From the NCBI GenBank assembly GCA_947561395.2, contig OX387188.1:15160229-15224228 (forward strand): a DNA stretch of 64,000 nt. The letters run 5' to 3'. Positions 33,509-45,152 of this stretch are shown here, piece after piece; position 1 is the first letter of the stretch, and each line of letters begins with the position of its first letter. The notes under the pieces were generated by a model. That model worked only from the letters and a program-made list of their open reading frames with translations, ran no database searches and was not told where the DNA came from. Source of the DNA: Buxus sempervirens. Its lineage: Eukaryota > Streptophyta > Magnoliopsida > Buxales > Buxaceae. Both the position numbers and the translations under genes were made by a program.

Positions 33509-34857
33509 TCAATTTGGCGGAGGATCAATTTTGAGTTCCCCAGCTTCAAGGAGATCTTGGACTGCATGACGGAGGCTCCAACATTCGTCAGTATCGTGCC
33601 CCGGTGCTCCTTTATGATAACCACATGTCTTGGATGGGTCATACCCTCTACTTGCTGGTGCCCTTGGATTTGGGGGAACCTGCTTCAGGTGTCCTTCTTG
33701 CAGCAAGGTAGGCAACAACTCAGCCAGGGAATATGGGAGCTGTGTGAACACACGGTTCTTTCTTTCTTCCTTAGTCAAGGGCTCCTTCAGTCGAGCCATG
33801 GTGACATTTGCACAGGGGTGATCATTTCCTCTCTTGCGCTTAGCAGATCGGACATGGTTGATCGTTCCCTCATATCTTATGTCTTCTTGGGAGGATTCTG
33901 TCATAGAAGCTCCTATTTTTCCAGCCTTAACTGCATCTTCGATCCTTTCAGCCGTTCTCATCAAATCGGCGAAACTTGCAACACATTGTCCCAACAGCAT
34001 TGTAAAGTATGGTTGCCCCAGTGACGAAATGAACAGAGAAGTTTGTTCTTGTTCAAGGAGAGGGGTTGAACCATATTTGCTAGTTTTATCCATCTTTTAG
34101 CGTAGTCTCTTACAGACTCGCTATTTCCCTTTGACAGTCTATGTAATTCTGCCCGGGTTTGAATCGTCGGACTGTTCAAATGGTACTGTTGGATGAATAC
34201 AGCAGCAAGGTCGTTCCATGTCTTGACCTTCTGCTTGTCTAGGCTTAGGAACCAAGAATATGCTGCCCCAGTTAACGATCTCTGGAAGAACTGAACCATG
34301 ATCTTTTCATCCTTCACATATTGGCACATGTCACCAACATAGGATCGCAGGTGTATCAAAGGACAGCCAGTACCGTCAAACTTATGCAAGTCAGGACATC
34401 GGAACTTTGCTGGCAGATGGATGTCTGGGAAAAGACACAAGCTCGCCAGTGTGGTTTCCTCACGTACTGGGTTGGGCTGGAGTTGTTTCAAGAGCTCTTC
34501 TCTTATTGCGGCTATTTGGGCCTTACTGTCTTCCTTTACTGCAGCCAACATTTCCTCAAGTTGGGCCATCCGTACCCTGTTCCGGTCTTGCTCTTCTTGC
34601 CCCAGCTGGACAGGCATGCATGGTTCTTGTTGTGGAGGGTGGGTGGCTATTGCTACCGGGTGCGGGAATTGGGTGTCCCGTGGTGGCAGATGAACTGTCA
34701 TGAGGTTCGGCTGGGGTGGTTGTCCCTGTTGGATTTCTGGTACTTGAACCCCCGTGGCATGTGTCATGGCTACTTGTTGACTTAGATCCATCATGACTTG
34801 CTGTTCTTCAGTTCTTGGTTGTGAGGATGACGAAGTTGGAGTCTCAGAAGAATTCAT
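33509..34857 (-). pseudogene. gag: Tat/Ogre gag, frameshifted (element E)
   Basis: Gag packages element RNA into particles. The first open part (34857 to 33961, 298 codons) has a Q/P-rich N-terminus and a coiled coil around residues 95-130. A retrotransposon gag domain follows, including FDGTGCPLIHLRSY, AYSWFLSLD, and WNDLAAVFIQQYH to RDYAKRWIKLANMV. A 1-nt loss in a C run near 34075-34090 moves the protein into the frame of the second part (34093 to 33509). That part continues with LLEQEQTSLFISSLGQPYF and a C-x2-H-x5-H-x4-C knuckle. The start at 34857 is the first ATG after a 2.1-kb leader. The frameshift makes it a pseudogene unless bypassed. Confidence 0.88.
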
Positions 34858-36987
34858 TGCAGTCCTTTTTCAATGCAAATGCAGCGTTCTGGGTAGTGCT
34901 TTTAATGTGAAGTACCTGAATTGTACCTGTTCATAAAAGATCTCAATCAGTTTCTTTTCAACTTATGAACAAGGTGTTGTGTGTGACGAGATCATTTACA
35001 CCGTGAGTGGTGCTCTGGTGTCACGATGAATGAAAACAGATATGGGATGATTCATGCATGAAAATCACAATTTTGACAAAACATCACTGTGAACAGTGTG
35101 TGACAGTGCCGTATCCAATTGCGATGTTAAAAAACTTGCGGTTCGATCTTTCAGAGATTGAGACTCTGGAGATCATATCGTGTTTGATGGTTTTCAAAAC
35201 CATGCAACACGTGCTTTATGAGTGCAAACCTCAGGAAATAATATTCGTGCCTTAATGGGCGGCGACTGAAAATTTCTTTGAAAACGTGTCCTGAACAATG
35301 GCATGGAGAATTTACGCCGCAAGATGGGCAACTTGATTTATGTCTAAATAGCTAGCTCAATATAACCACAGATGACGGTCTTATTGTGCGTAGCACGAGA
35401 CAAAGTGGAGACGATTCAATGTAGGCTTGAAGGCCACTTTATTGTGTGCTTTAAAAAGCAATTTTGATGAGCGCCTTAGAAGTTGGCTCAATGCATGCCC
35501 GGAAAATATTTTGTGCATTTTTGAAAACAGTTCGACTAAACAGGTTGGTGTAAATGATCTCGAAATGTGGGTGCTCAATGCATGAACAGATATATGTACA
35601 AGTAAAGTGAAAGTTAAATATTATAACAAATATATCACAAACGTGTGCACAGTCCTAGAAGGGTTAGTGCCTTTCGAAGCACGACTCCTAGACATACTTG
35701 TGTAAGGAAGCACTCCTAAGTTTTAATCAGCCTTTTCCTTTCATCTGTTCTTTCATCTGCTCTTGGTGTCGGACCAAAGTGAAGATATTTACAATTTGCC
35801 ATCAAGGGCGAAATTTACAAAAATAATTCTGTAAAGAAAATCACCTTTAGGGTTGTTGGGAACCCAAAAGGAGGGTACAAGTTTGCTCTTTGGTAAGTGG
35901 GCTGAAATCCTAAATCTAGGGTTTTTCTGCCCCTGTTCTGATCTGGCCTGTTTCTGTTTGATTGTCTGATCTGGCCGGCTCTCATCTGTTCAAAAGGCCA
36001 ACTAAGACTTAGAGTGCTTCCAGCGGACTCAATGGGTCGAGGCCCACGGCTCATAGGACTCAAATGCATGGATCTGGGGTTAGACCCCTGATCAAATTGG
36101 GTTGGTTTCCTAAATTAGGGCTAAGGCAGCCCATGGTCTAGGTTTTACTCAAGTTGATGCAAAAAACGGCGGGGGTTGCTACCCCTGATGGACTCTTGGG
36201 TTTTAAATTGATTTTTCCCTTATTTTGTTCCAGCATTCACATTCACATTCATATTCAGATCCATTCATATTCAGAGTATCAAGGTTTTTCAGAATCAATA
36301 GGTGGGGAAGGATACCCAGCCCGAGGCACCTACCTTCAAGGGTCTGAGCCAAGTACTAGACCCCTCGCGTACCACAGCATGAAGCCAATGGCGCTAAGAA
36401 ATCCAGAAACCTGGGGAGATGGGTTTACCCTGCTTTCCCCGGCAAGCCACGGGAGCGTAGGGCTAATACCATCCCAAAAGTAAGTTTCTCGATTGAAGAA
36501 GGGTGGCTGCTAGAGAGATCTAGGTTTTGGTTAAGAAGAGCATTCAGATTTTCAGCCAGCATTCGATTCAGATCATTCATGCAGACTCCCTCGTGCATGT
36601 TGCCCCAATGCAGTTAAAAAAAATTCATTCACGGTGTAGTGAGGTGCTTGTATGTGCAGTGGGGCCAAGTGCTGTGTCTGTTCGGGTGATTCTCGGATAA
36701 GGGCCAACAAAGGGTTCCTTAATGCCACATTTATAGTAAAAGTGCAGAACAACATGTAATACAAGATCTGGGTGGATCCCCAGGTAAGTGGGCGGGTCAC
36801 ATTGGTCCCTGTTAAAAACCACTTACCTTAGGCGATTATCATGTCCGTTTGACAGGATCCCCCAATATCATGCAATTACATGAGTTCCATACTTTACTAA
36901 AGTTGGACAAAAAGTACTTCCTAAATTAGCCTATATCCTCCTAAGTTGACTCATTTGATAACCAGGGTCCGACTGGGTTGAGGGGTT
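34858..36987 (-). other. Untranslated leader of element E
   Basis: About 2.1 kb between primer-binding site and gag. No coding sequence recognised. It contains a short CATTCA(CA/TA) simple repeat at 36234-36280. Confidence 0.55.
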
Positions 36988-37004
36988 CCCCAGTGGAGTC
37001 GCCA
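36988..37004 (-). promoter_or_regulatory. Primer-binding site of element E
   Basis: On minus it reads TGGCGACTCCACTGGGG, 3 nt past the LTR end. This is the primer-binding sequence typical of Tat/Ogre elements (tRNA-Arg type). It is the key evidence for minus orientation. Confidence 0.85.
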
Positions 37005-37007
37005 AGC

Positions 37008-39445
37008 TGTGCGCACCTAAAACTGGCCTAGATCGCACACCGGGCTCACCTTTGGCGCGTGCCTCGGGACATTCAGAGTCGCCACTGCCTGAGAGTGCAG
37101 GCAGACACGGTTTTGCCCTAATCGGGTCTAAGTCTGGTCTGCGGCTTTTCAGAGTTCTAGCTAAGTCCTCGGTTACGGTCCGGGGAAGTCCTAAAGACAC
37201 CCCGGTCCGCCCCGTCGGTTTGACGGGTCCCTCGGGTCTCCCTAGTTTTTGAGTCAAGTTCACCCTTCCTAGACCAGCATGCTGCTTATTGGGTCTGGCG
37301 GGGCCCTTTGAAGGTGTGGGTCCCTTTTTACTTGATTTTATCTTTTTATTTATTTAAGTGAAGTGGGTCGGACCCGGGTCCCGTTGGAAGACCCGTGGGT
37401 TGCCATGGTTGGGCCTTGGGCCTAGCTGGGTTATTGGGTAACCCATTTGGTTATCTTATTAAATTTTATATATTTACAATTTTAGTTTGGGCTTAGTGGG
37501 CTTGGAATGGGCCCATTAGCCAAGGGTCAAAGGGCCTGGGCCTGTTTACTGAAAACAGGCCTGGTATGGGCCGGTCTGAGATGGGCCCCACAAGTGGGCC
37601 AAAGGGGTCTTAATGGGCCTATCTAGGCCCAAAGTCTAAAAATGGGCTTAAGATAGCCCAAATGGTTTAAGGGAACGGTTCAAGCCGGCTTAGGCTGGGT
37701 CAAGTCAAACCGAACCAAGAAACTACACTTTTTCATTATTTTTACATTTCGCCCGTGTTTTCTCTACGGTCTAGCCTGACCGTGGATTGACTACGGTCTC
37801 TTCTGCCCGTGAAGCAAACACGGTCCAGGCTGGACCGGCCTGAGTTTACGGGCGCAACTCAGTTTGCCCGTTTGCTGCCGATTTCAATCAGGATCTGTTC
37901 CGTGGCCTTCTTGGGACCTCCAATGGCTTCTGTAGGTTTCTTCAACTCATCCAGATGCTTCATTTGGCTTCATTTGGCCCAAATGACCATCTTACTTTTC
38001 TTTTCATGCTTCCCAAAAACTCACTTTGCTTGTACTCCCATGTAGCCCAAATTCAAAGAAGAAGAAAGGAGAAATTACAGGAGTATATGGGATCTTTGAA
38101 ATGAAGTCACACCTCTCCTTGTCAATAAGCACAAACGATTAATAAAGCATTTTAAAGGTTAGTTTAAGTGTCCCTTCTTAACTTTAAGCATTTCTTCTTT
38201 CCTTAAGAAGAGTTTTCTCCATGTTAAGGAGAGTCCATCGCCATACAAAACAAAAGAAAACAGGTGAGACATAAATAACAAAATAAAAGCATGTTTAAAT
38301 AGCATTGAATTCAATGTAAGATGAATAATACATTACCAGAAACATCTCTTTGCTATTACCTTGTTTTTGATGATATGTGATGGTGCTCCGAGAATTTTGG
38401 CAGCGCTTCCGCGCCTCCAGGGATTTTCCAGATTGGTTTTGAAAGGGGTTTGTTAGGTGGCTATATTCAAAGGAGGGTTATGGAGAGTTTGGGCATGGTT
38501 TTGGTAAGATAGGGGTATTTTGGGAACAAAATAAGTTTGGGCTAAGGGTGGTGGTGGTTGGGCAGAGCTTGGCCGTGGAGAACACCAGGAGGGAGAGGGG
38601 GTAGGCCAGGGAGGATGGCTTGTCCAAATGAAGGGGGGTAGCCTCTCTATTTATAGGCAAAAATCTCGTGCCCGTAGTTGAAGTACGGGCGTGCCTTGCC
38701 CGTACTTCAAGTACGGGCGTGCCTTGCCCGTAATTCAAATACGGGCGAAAAACGAATATTTGCAATTATCGCAGATTCGGCCGTACGGGACGCGTGTTCC
38801 GCCGTACGGCGACGCGTGTCTTCCTTCTAGAAGCGTGCCCGTATTTTAAATACGGGCATGCCTTGCCCGTAATGTAACTACGGTCCCGCACGTTTTAAAA
38901 ATGTGTGGATTTCAAACCTTTATTCAATTTGGCTTATTGCAGGATTTTTATTCGATTTTTCCGATTATTTTATTAGAAAACGAGATTCTCTTTATTAAAA
39001 TATTATTAAACACATTTATCTTATTTATTTCATTGGTTTGTTCCATTTTTGCTGCCTTTTTGCCACATGGGCAGTTTTTCTGAAACTTCAACTGCTCATA
39101 ACTTCTTCGTCCGGTGTCCGATTTCAACAAACTTAGTGTCGTTGGAATCAGCTCGGAACCACCTATCCATTGGGATCAAGTTTGGCAGTTGAATTGGGGT
39201 TGAGCAAAAAGTCAACTTTTCGCTCCCCAAAAGTTTGACCAGCTCATATCTTTTCCATCTGGACTCCGATTCCAGCAAATTCGGTTGCGTTAGAATCGTG
39301 TCGAAATGCTCTTTTCAATGAGATGAAGTTTGATGGCCAAATTCATTTGAATCAAAAAGTCAATTTTTGACCCCTTCAGGGTTTGACTTTTAGTTTGACT
39401 TTTCATTTTTCTTTATTTTGGGGGTGCAAAAATCAGGTGCTAACA
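37008..39445 (-). mobile_element. 5' LTR of element E
   Basis: 2,438 bp, nearly identical to 25110-27548. Differences seen by eye include changes in the first 260 bp, near 37515-37530, 37890, 38390, 38668 and 39060, and a 1-bp indel near 39123. Confidence 0.95.
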
Positions 39446-40212
39446 GTATCCCCTTGTGTTTGCCTAAGGTACCCCCTTGTGTTTGCTTAAGGTACCCCTG
39501 TGTTTGCCTAATGTATCCCCTTACATTGCCTAAGGTACCCCACATGTATACCTAAAGTACCCCCTTATATTACCTAAGGCACCTCACTCATATTGGCTAA
39601 GGTACCCCACTGTATTGCCTAAGGTACTTCATTCGAATACCTAAAGTACCTCCTAATTATACCTAAGGTACCTCACTTGTATTGCCTAAGGTATCCCTTT
39701 ATTTTAACTAAGGTACCCCACTGTTTTACTTAAAGTACCCCCTTGTTTACCCAAGGTACATTCCCTTATACAGCTAAGGTACTCCTTTTATATAACTAAA
39801 GTACCTCAAATATACTTAAGGTGCATCCCTTATATTACCTAAGGTACACCCTCCTTGTATTACTTAAATGTACCTCCTCATATAACTAAGGTACACCCCT
39901 TCTATAGCTAAGTACCCCTCCTCAATATAACTAAGGTACACCCCCTAAGCTTATCTAAAGTTTATCCTTTAGAATGACTAAGGTAAATCCCTTGAAATAC
40001 TAAGGTACCCTCTCAATAACACAAAGGTACTCCCACTTCACACCAGGGTATCCTATCTTGTATAACTAAAGTACCCCCAAGCATCCCTAGAGTATGCCTT
40101 TTGAAATAGCTACGGAAAAACCCCTTAAAACACCTGGGTACCCTTCAAATAACACTAAGGTACTCTCTACTTATCGATAAGGTACTCCCATACTTAATAC
40201 TAAGGTACCCCC
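39446..40212. repeat. CTAAGGTACCC minisatellite, right part
   Basis: Continuation of 24751-25109 after E. Units become more divergent towards 40212. It ends about 60 bp before the TATA box of LTR D. Confidence 0.9.
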
Positions 40213-42657
40213 AAGGGTTTTAGTTGAATAAAAGCCTTGTTTAGGGGTAGATTTGAAAGACCCAAAACTTGGGCATATAAAAGGATGCCCTAATTTCTAA
40301 TTAAGTGTTTGAACAAGAAGAAGGGTGTGAGCTAACTTGAAAAGCTTGAAGGAGAAGAAGAGGAGAGCTTGAAGAGAAGTTTTGCTTCTCCATTAATAAG
40401 TACCCTTCAAAACAAAATGAATTACAAAATTCGTATTCTCTCTCTAGGGTTTGATTGATTTTGAAGAAATGATCTTGCATGTTGGTATTTGCTTCTAAAA
40501 CTTGTAGGTTTTGATTTTATAACACCCTTGGTTTGTTTTCCATTGATTATTATGTGTTTGCAACCTAGATTAATCATACTCCAGATTTTGGTATGAGTTT
40601 TGTGTTTGGAATGAGGTTTTATGTGTTAATTTGTGTTCTTGTGGATTTGGGATGATGTATGATCATCAAATTTGGTGTTGGAAAGGTTATGGATGAATTG
40701 TAGGAGTTTTCATGTTGAAAATAGCCAAAAATATTTCAAACCCCGACCTGGCGATTAATCCTGAAGATTGGCGATTAATCCTGAGTGAAAACCCAAAAAA
40801 AAAAAAAAAAGAGTTTCTGTTAAGTCAGGATTAACTCCACGATTAATCGTGGGGTTAATCGTGAGCTCCAATGCGCGAACGTCAATTATTAACGCGCACG
40901 CGTTGCGTTTGTTTTAACTGTAAGACCCCAGTTTTGAGTAGAAAAAAAAAAAATAAACAATATAAAATAGTAGATAAAATAAAATATATGCAAAAGTATG
41001 AACACATGGATTTATGGACAGGCTTGATCAAAATTTATTTATTGCTGGAGATTTGTGGTCATTAGTTGTCAAAGAGAATAACCTAAGTGGCCGGAACATG
41101 TAGGGTTTCCAGTGGCGAGCGCGCATAGGATCAAGGGTTTAAAGAGTTATCGAGTGGCGTATGTAGCGCAAGGTAAATATACCAAAAGGGGAAATTAGGG
41201 TTTGGGTTTAAACGAATACTCGTATCGTACTTATGGAAATATTTTCGTTAGTCTCGTTATCTGTAGAACTGGGCGACTTGGCGATTGCGGCTGTTAATGG
41301 CGATTAGGGTTATTCCCGTGAAGAACAAGAATCGGAAGAAATACTAGGAGGTTATTGGAGTCGGATTTCTGCGGGTTATTTCTCTCGTGAGCAGAGGATT
41401 CGTGTGGCTACCATTTCATCTTCGCGCGCAGCCGGAGTCGTGCTCGGCCGGTTGTGGAAGATGCTGTTGTTCTGGGATTAAGCGCATACGGTGAGTAGCA
41501 CTGATTTACAACTGGGGTTTTGTGTTTTATATTTTCTCGAGATTATTCTGATGCATGGTTGTAGTTTAAATGATCTCTTGAGTTTTCTTTTAGTTTTCTG
41601 GAATGGCATGAAACAGAGTCGGAGACCGAAATTTATCTTGAAATTAAATGTATTTAGATTAAATCCAAAAGTGGTTGGGAAGTCTTCTGGGGGTACTAGG
41701 AGGGTATTGGAGCAATAACAGACCGAAACAAACCAGCCAGAGATATAGATCTCGAATTTACAGAGAACTGGAAATCGCAGGGGGTATCCGCGAACCTGGC
41801 GCCCACTGCCGCTCACCTCTTAGGTAGACGCCCCGTTAAAAATTGACTTACCGCTGAGCTCGCGCGAACCTGGCGCTCAGCTCGCGTGCACCTGAAAACA
41901 GACCGCTCGGCTCGCTCTAACCTGGCGCTCAGCTCGCGCCTATCTCGCGCTCACCTAGCGTCGAGTGAGCGGAAGCAACCTTTTACCCTAATTTTCTTAC
42001 CACCGACTGACGTCCACCTGGCGCCCACCTCAGGAAGTGAGCGCCTACCCTATTTTACTTACTGAAATGGAAATCTGAATTAGCCAAGAGTAATTGGGTG
42101 TCTTAAGGGTTAAACCACTTCACTATTCACTTGTTTGGGAACTTTGGGATCTACTTTGCCTATGAAATTATTAGAGGAAAATTTAGTTAACTTCTTAAAA
42201 GCTTCCAAGTTGAATTTAGGTTATTTATGAGTGTTATGCCGGATGCCAAACCACTAAGACTTACCAGTTACATTCACTCTGTTTTATACACTGTTTTGAT
42301 TGAGGAGTTATTCTATTCTGGTTTCACGTGTTTGGAAACTGTAAATGTGTTGTGAGGATTTCCTTGGTATGAATGAATTGAGTTTTGTTTCCGAATGGCA
42401 TGTGTTACGAAAATGAGAAAATGCTGAAAGTACTTGAGATACTGCTTGGTCCAGAGGGACAGGTGATGAACTGTGATGGGTTTTACATGATGTGAAATGA
42501 ATGGTTTTTCTTTGATATTGGTATTGAGATTATACGATGTTTTACTGTTTTGGTCTAGCTTGTCCTGGATCCAGAGTCTAAGCTTAGTAATGTAATGTTA
42601 TTTGTTGGTTGTTGGAATTGCATGGCCTTGTGTGTTGCCACGACCGGTGTAGAGCAG

Positions 42658-43080
42658 CCAGAAACCCTGAGTAGGCCTGGTTGTCAATGCAGAAACCTTG
42701 AGTAGGCCTGCATTGGATGACGAAACCCTGAGTAGGCCGTCATTTCAGAGTTTCCGAAACCCTGAGTAGGCCGGAACTGTGTACATGGAGGTGTGGAGTG
42801 TCTACTTGGCATGTTTAATTTATCAACTAAACAATAGTCATGACATTGACCAATGTTGGTATTTGATTTTGTTTGACGTGATATGTTTTATTCACTGGTT
42901 TGTTGGTATTTATGGCTCATGGAATATTGTTTACCGATTATTGGGTATTGTACCTCCCGCCGGTGTAGAGCAGCCAGAAACCCTGAGTAGGCTTGGTTGT
43001 CAATGCAGAAACCCGGGGAGTAGGCCTGCATTGGATGACGCAGTCATTTCAATATCCGAAACCCTGAGTAGGCCGGATAT
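42658..43080. repeat. GAAACCCTGAGTAGGCC minisatellite in LTR F
   Basis: About seven copies in two clusters (42660-42780 and 42976-43080), separated by AT-rich sequence. The larger block from CGGTGTAGAGCAGCCAG onward is itself duplicated. Confidence 0.8.
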
Positions 43081-43404
43081 ACATTTGGAGGTGTGGGCAT
43101 GGTTATGAGAAGACTTTGTGTTATATGACATTGGTATATTCTGGAATTATATCTTGAGATACGAAATTATGGTTAATTGCTATGTTGTTGTCAGTTAATC
43201 ATTATTTTATCGATAGCTTCGGGATTGAAAGCGGATTGTTATTGCTTGATTTACCTGATGGTTTTCCGCACTGATATGAATTGGATTATTGAAGTTTAGT
43301 CGGATTATTCGGAATATGTGTGTTATCATCATTGTATATGGTTTATAACCGTGGCATGTTTTAGAACTGAAATAAATGTATTTGTGCATGCATGTGCTGC
43401 TCAC

Positions 43405-43422
43405 TGGGATATTCGTATCTCA
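43405..43422 (+). other. LTR stem-loop, copy in F
   Basis: TGGGATATTCGTATCTCA, identical to B; 27 nt before acceptor. Confidence 0.75.
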
Positions 43423-44337
43423 TTCCGTATTGTTTTGTTTTGTTTTCAGCTGCTCTTGGAGAGGACGATACTTGCGGGTAGTTACTTGGTCATGTGAGTT
43501 TATTTTCGTTTGGGATTATTTTAGTGCACTTTGTTATATAGTTATTGTTGTATTCATGTTTTCCTTCACTCTGATATTGCGATCCTGTGTTTTATAATAA
43601 CCTCTGGAGACGAGTTACGGGTTTTTCATGTGACTCGGATCCGGGGCATTACATTAACCTCAACGCCTGAACCTTGAACCTCAACGTCCGCGCGTTAAAG
43701 CTAATCGCCCCTGGGCGATTAATCCAGGGGCTAATTGTGGACCTGTTTTTGACTGTTCTTCATCCTTTTTCTCTTCAACCCTTTCCCAAACAACCGTAGC
43801 CCCTGTGTATTTATTGCTCCATTTACTTAAGTTTTTACATGTAAATAAGGTTTTACTCTCTATTTGGAACCAATAAAAATACTCCCAAGGTCCAATTCCC
43901 AACCAATAAAAAGTCAACTTTTCAGTTTGTGTCTAAATTTCCAGTTTTCTCGATTTTCAAAAATGGCCACTTTTTAAGTTTGATATCCAAATGAGTGATT
44001 CAGAAGCCCAGAAAATTCTAGATGATTTGTATACCCTCTAATAAACTATAACTAGAATTTGAGCCCCAAACTCCTTGTAGATTTGTTTAGAAAAATTCGA
44101 CATCGAAAAGTCAACGTTATCAACTAGACTTGGAATATTTTTAAGGTCCAAAACTTTTTGTCTCGAAAACAATTGAATTTTGGTATGGTGACTTATTTGA
44201 GATTTTTAAGATCAACCCATTCATCGAAAATGCGTTTTGAGGATTTTATGACTTTCGTTTTGATTGGCTTGTATTTATGAAAACGATGTTGAAAAGCCCT
44301 TATATGACTTGACAAGGCTTTTGGCTTATTGTTTTAC

Positions 44338-44525
44338 TGGTGGTGGATGGGGAATTCCACTTGGCCTCGATTGATGTGATAGTGGATGGGGAATTCCACT
44401 TGGCTTATGGTGATCTAGCGGTAGATGGGGAATTCCACTTGGCCTCAGTTGATGTGATAGTGGATGGGGAATTCCGCTTTGCTTATGTTGTGATTTGGCG
44501 GTGGATGGGGTATTCCACTTGGCCT
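44338..44525. repeat. GTGGATGGGGAATTCCACTT minisatellite in LTR D
   Basis: Five units of about 39 bp, each with a GGAATTCC palindrome; outlying single copies at 44797 and in C at 55693. Confidence 0.8.
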
Positions 44526-45135
44526 TGGATTGAGCACCGGTTTGACTCATGGATTTGATTTGATTGGTTTGGTTTGATTTGCGAGTCGTCTAATTGGATA
44601 TTGTCCTTAGTGTGGATCCATAGTGAGTCTAGTAGTGTGCTGGTGTTGGCTTGTTAGCGTTAATTTTCCTTATCCATATACCTTTCCACTGTGGGGTATC
44701 AGTGAGGCCCTTTTGGGGCATAGAGGTGCTGTGGCAACCACCTACTGTGGGGCATCGGTGGGACGTTCTTGTGTTTCATATGGTTTGGTTCGGCAGTGGA
44801 TGGGGCATTCCACCTAGCCTTGATTATTACTTTGGTTGTCACTTGCCAACCCATACGTGGGTGCTTCGCTTGCTGAGATGTCCCTAGCTAGGCTTCTCTC
44901 TGTAAGTCGTGTAGGTGGCAAATAGACAGTGGACATTAACCTAATTTAGAGACACGCCAACTCACGAGTCCTAACAAGACATACTTGTAGTATTTGACTG
45001 TAATTGCCGATTTGATTTCATATATTATTCGATTGAGATGCTTTGACTTGAGATTTACATTTTATATTTGTGAATGTGATCATGATGTTATAAAACTGCA
45101 TAAACTATTTCTATCCATGCATGTTTGCTGCTTAC

Positions 45136-45152
45136 TGGGACTTTAAGTCTCA
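45136..45152 (+). other. LTR stem-loop, copy in D
   Basis: TGGGACTTTAAGTCTCA: arms TGGGACT and AGTCTCA, loop TTA. Inner pairs differ from B but pairing is kept; 32 nt before acceptor. Confidence 0.75.

Larger units (their letters stand above)
25110..39445 (-). mobile_element. Element E: Tat/Ogre-type gag-only LTR retrotransposon
   Basis: Length 14,336 bp, perfect TSD GTATC (25105-25109 and 39446-39450). LTRs are 25110-27548 and 37008-39445. The minus-strand LTR begins TGTTAGCACCTGATTTTTGC and ends GTGCGCACA. The primer-binding site TGGCGACTCCACTGGGG and polypurine tract set the minus orientation. The 9.46-kb interior holds a frameshifted gag, a second zinc-knuckle module, long pyrimidine-rich (on plus) spacer and two tandem arrays. 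I see no protease, reverse transcriptase, RNase H or integrase, so it would be a non-autonomous TR-GAG-like derivative. The LTRs differ by about ten substitutions and one indel by eye. Confidence 0.93.
41491..43449 (+). other. Putative intron inside LTR F
   Basis: Donor GTGAGTAGCA and acceptor TTGTTTTGTTTTCAG, 1,959 nt apart. A perfect-loop stem-loop ends 27 nt before the AG. Confidence 0.5.
40919..43653 (+). mobile_element. Element F: chromovirus-type solo LTR
   Basis: 2,735 bp with a perfect TSD TTAAC (40914-40918 and 43654-43658). Ends are TGTAAGACCCC and CCGGGGCATTACA. A donor ACG/GTGAGTAGCA starts the intron at 41491. A cluster of GCTCAGCTCGCG and CTGGCGC words lies at 41815-42050. A GAAACCCTGAGTAGGCC minisatellite is at 42658-43080. 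The hairpin is at 43405-43422, and the acceptor TTTTCAG has its AG at 43448-43449. It is related to L, which has the same donor and the same minisatellite in reverse. It landed inside the GC-rich word cluster of D. Confidence 0.9.

Noticed and set aside
33350..34785. Plus-strand frames up to 224 codons opposite gag
   Set aside because: They are antisense shadows of the minus-strand gag, which has recognisable domains; these do not.
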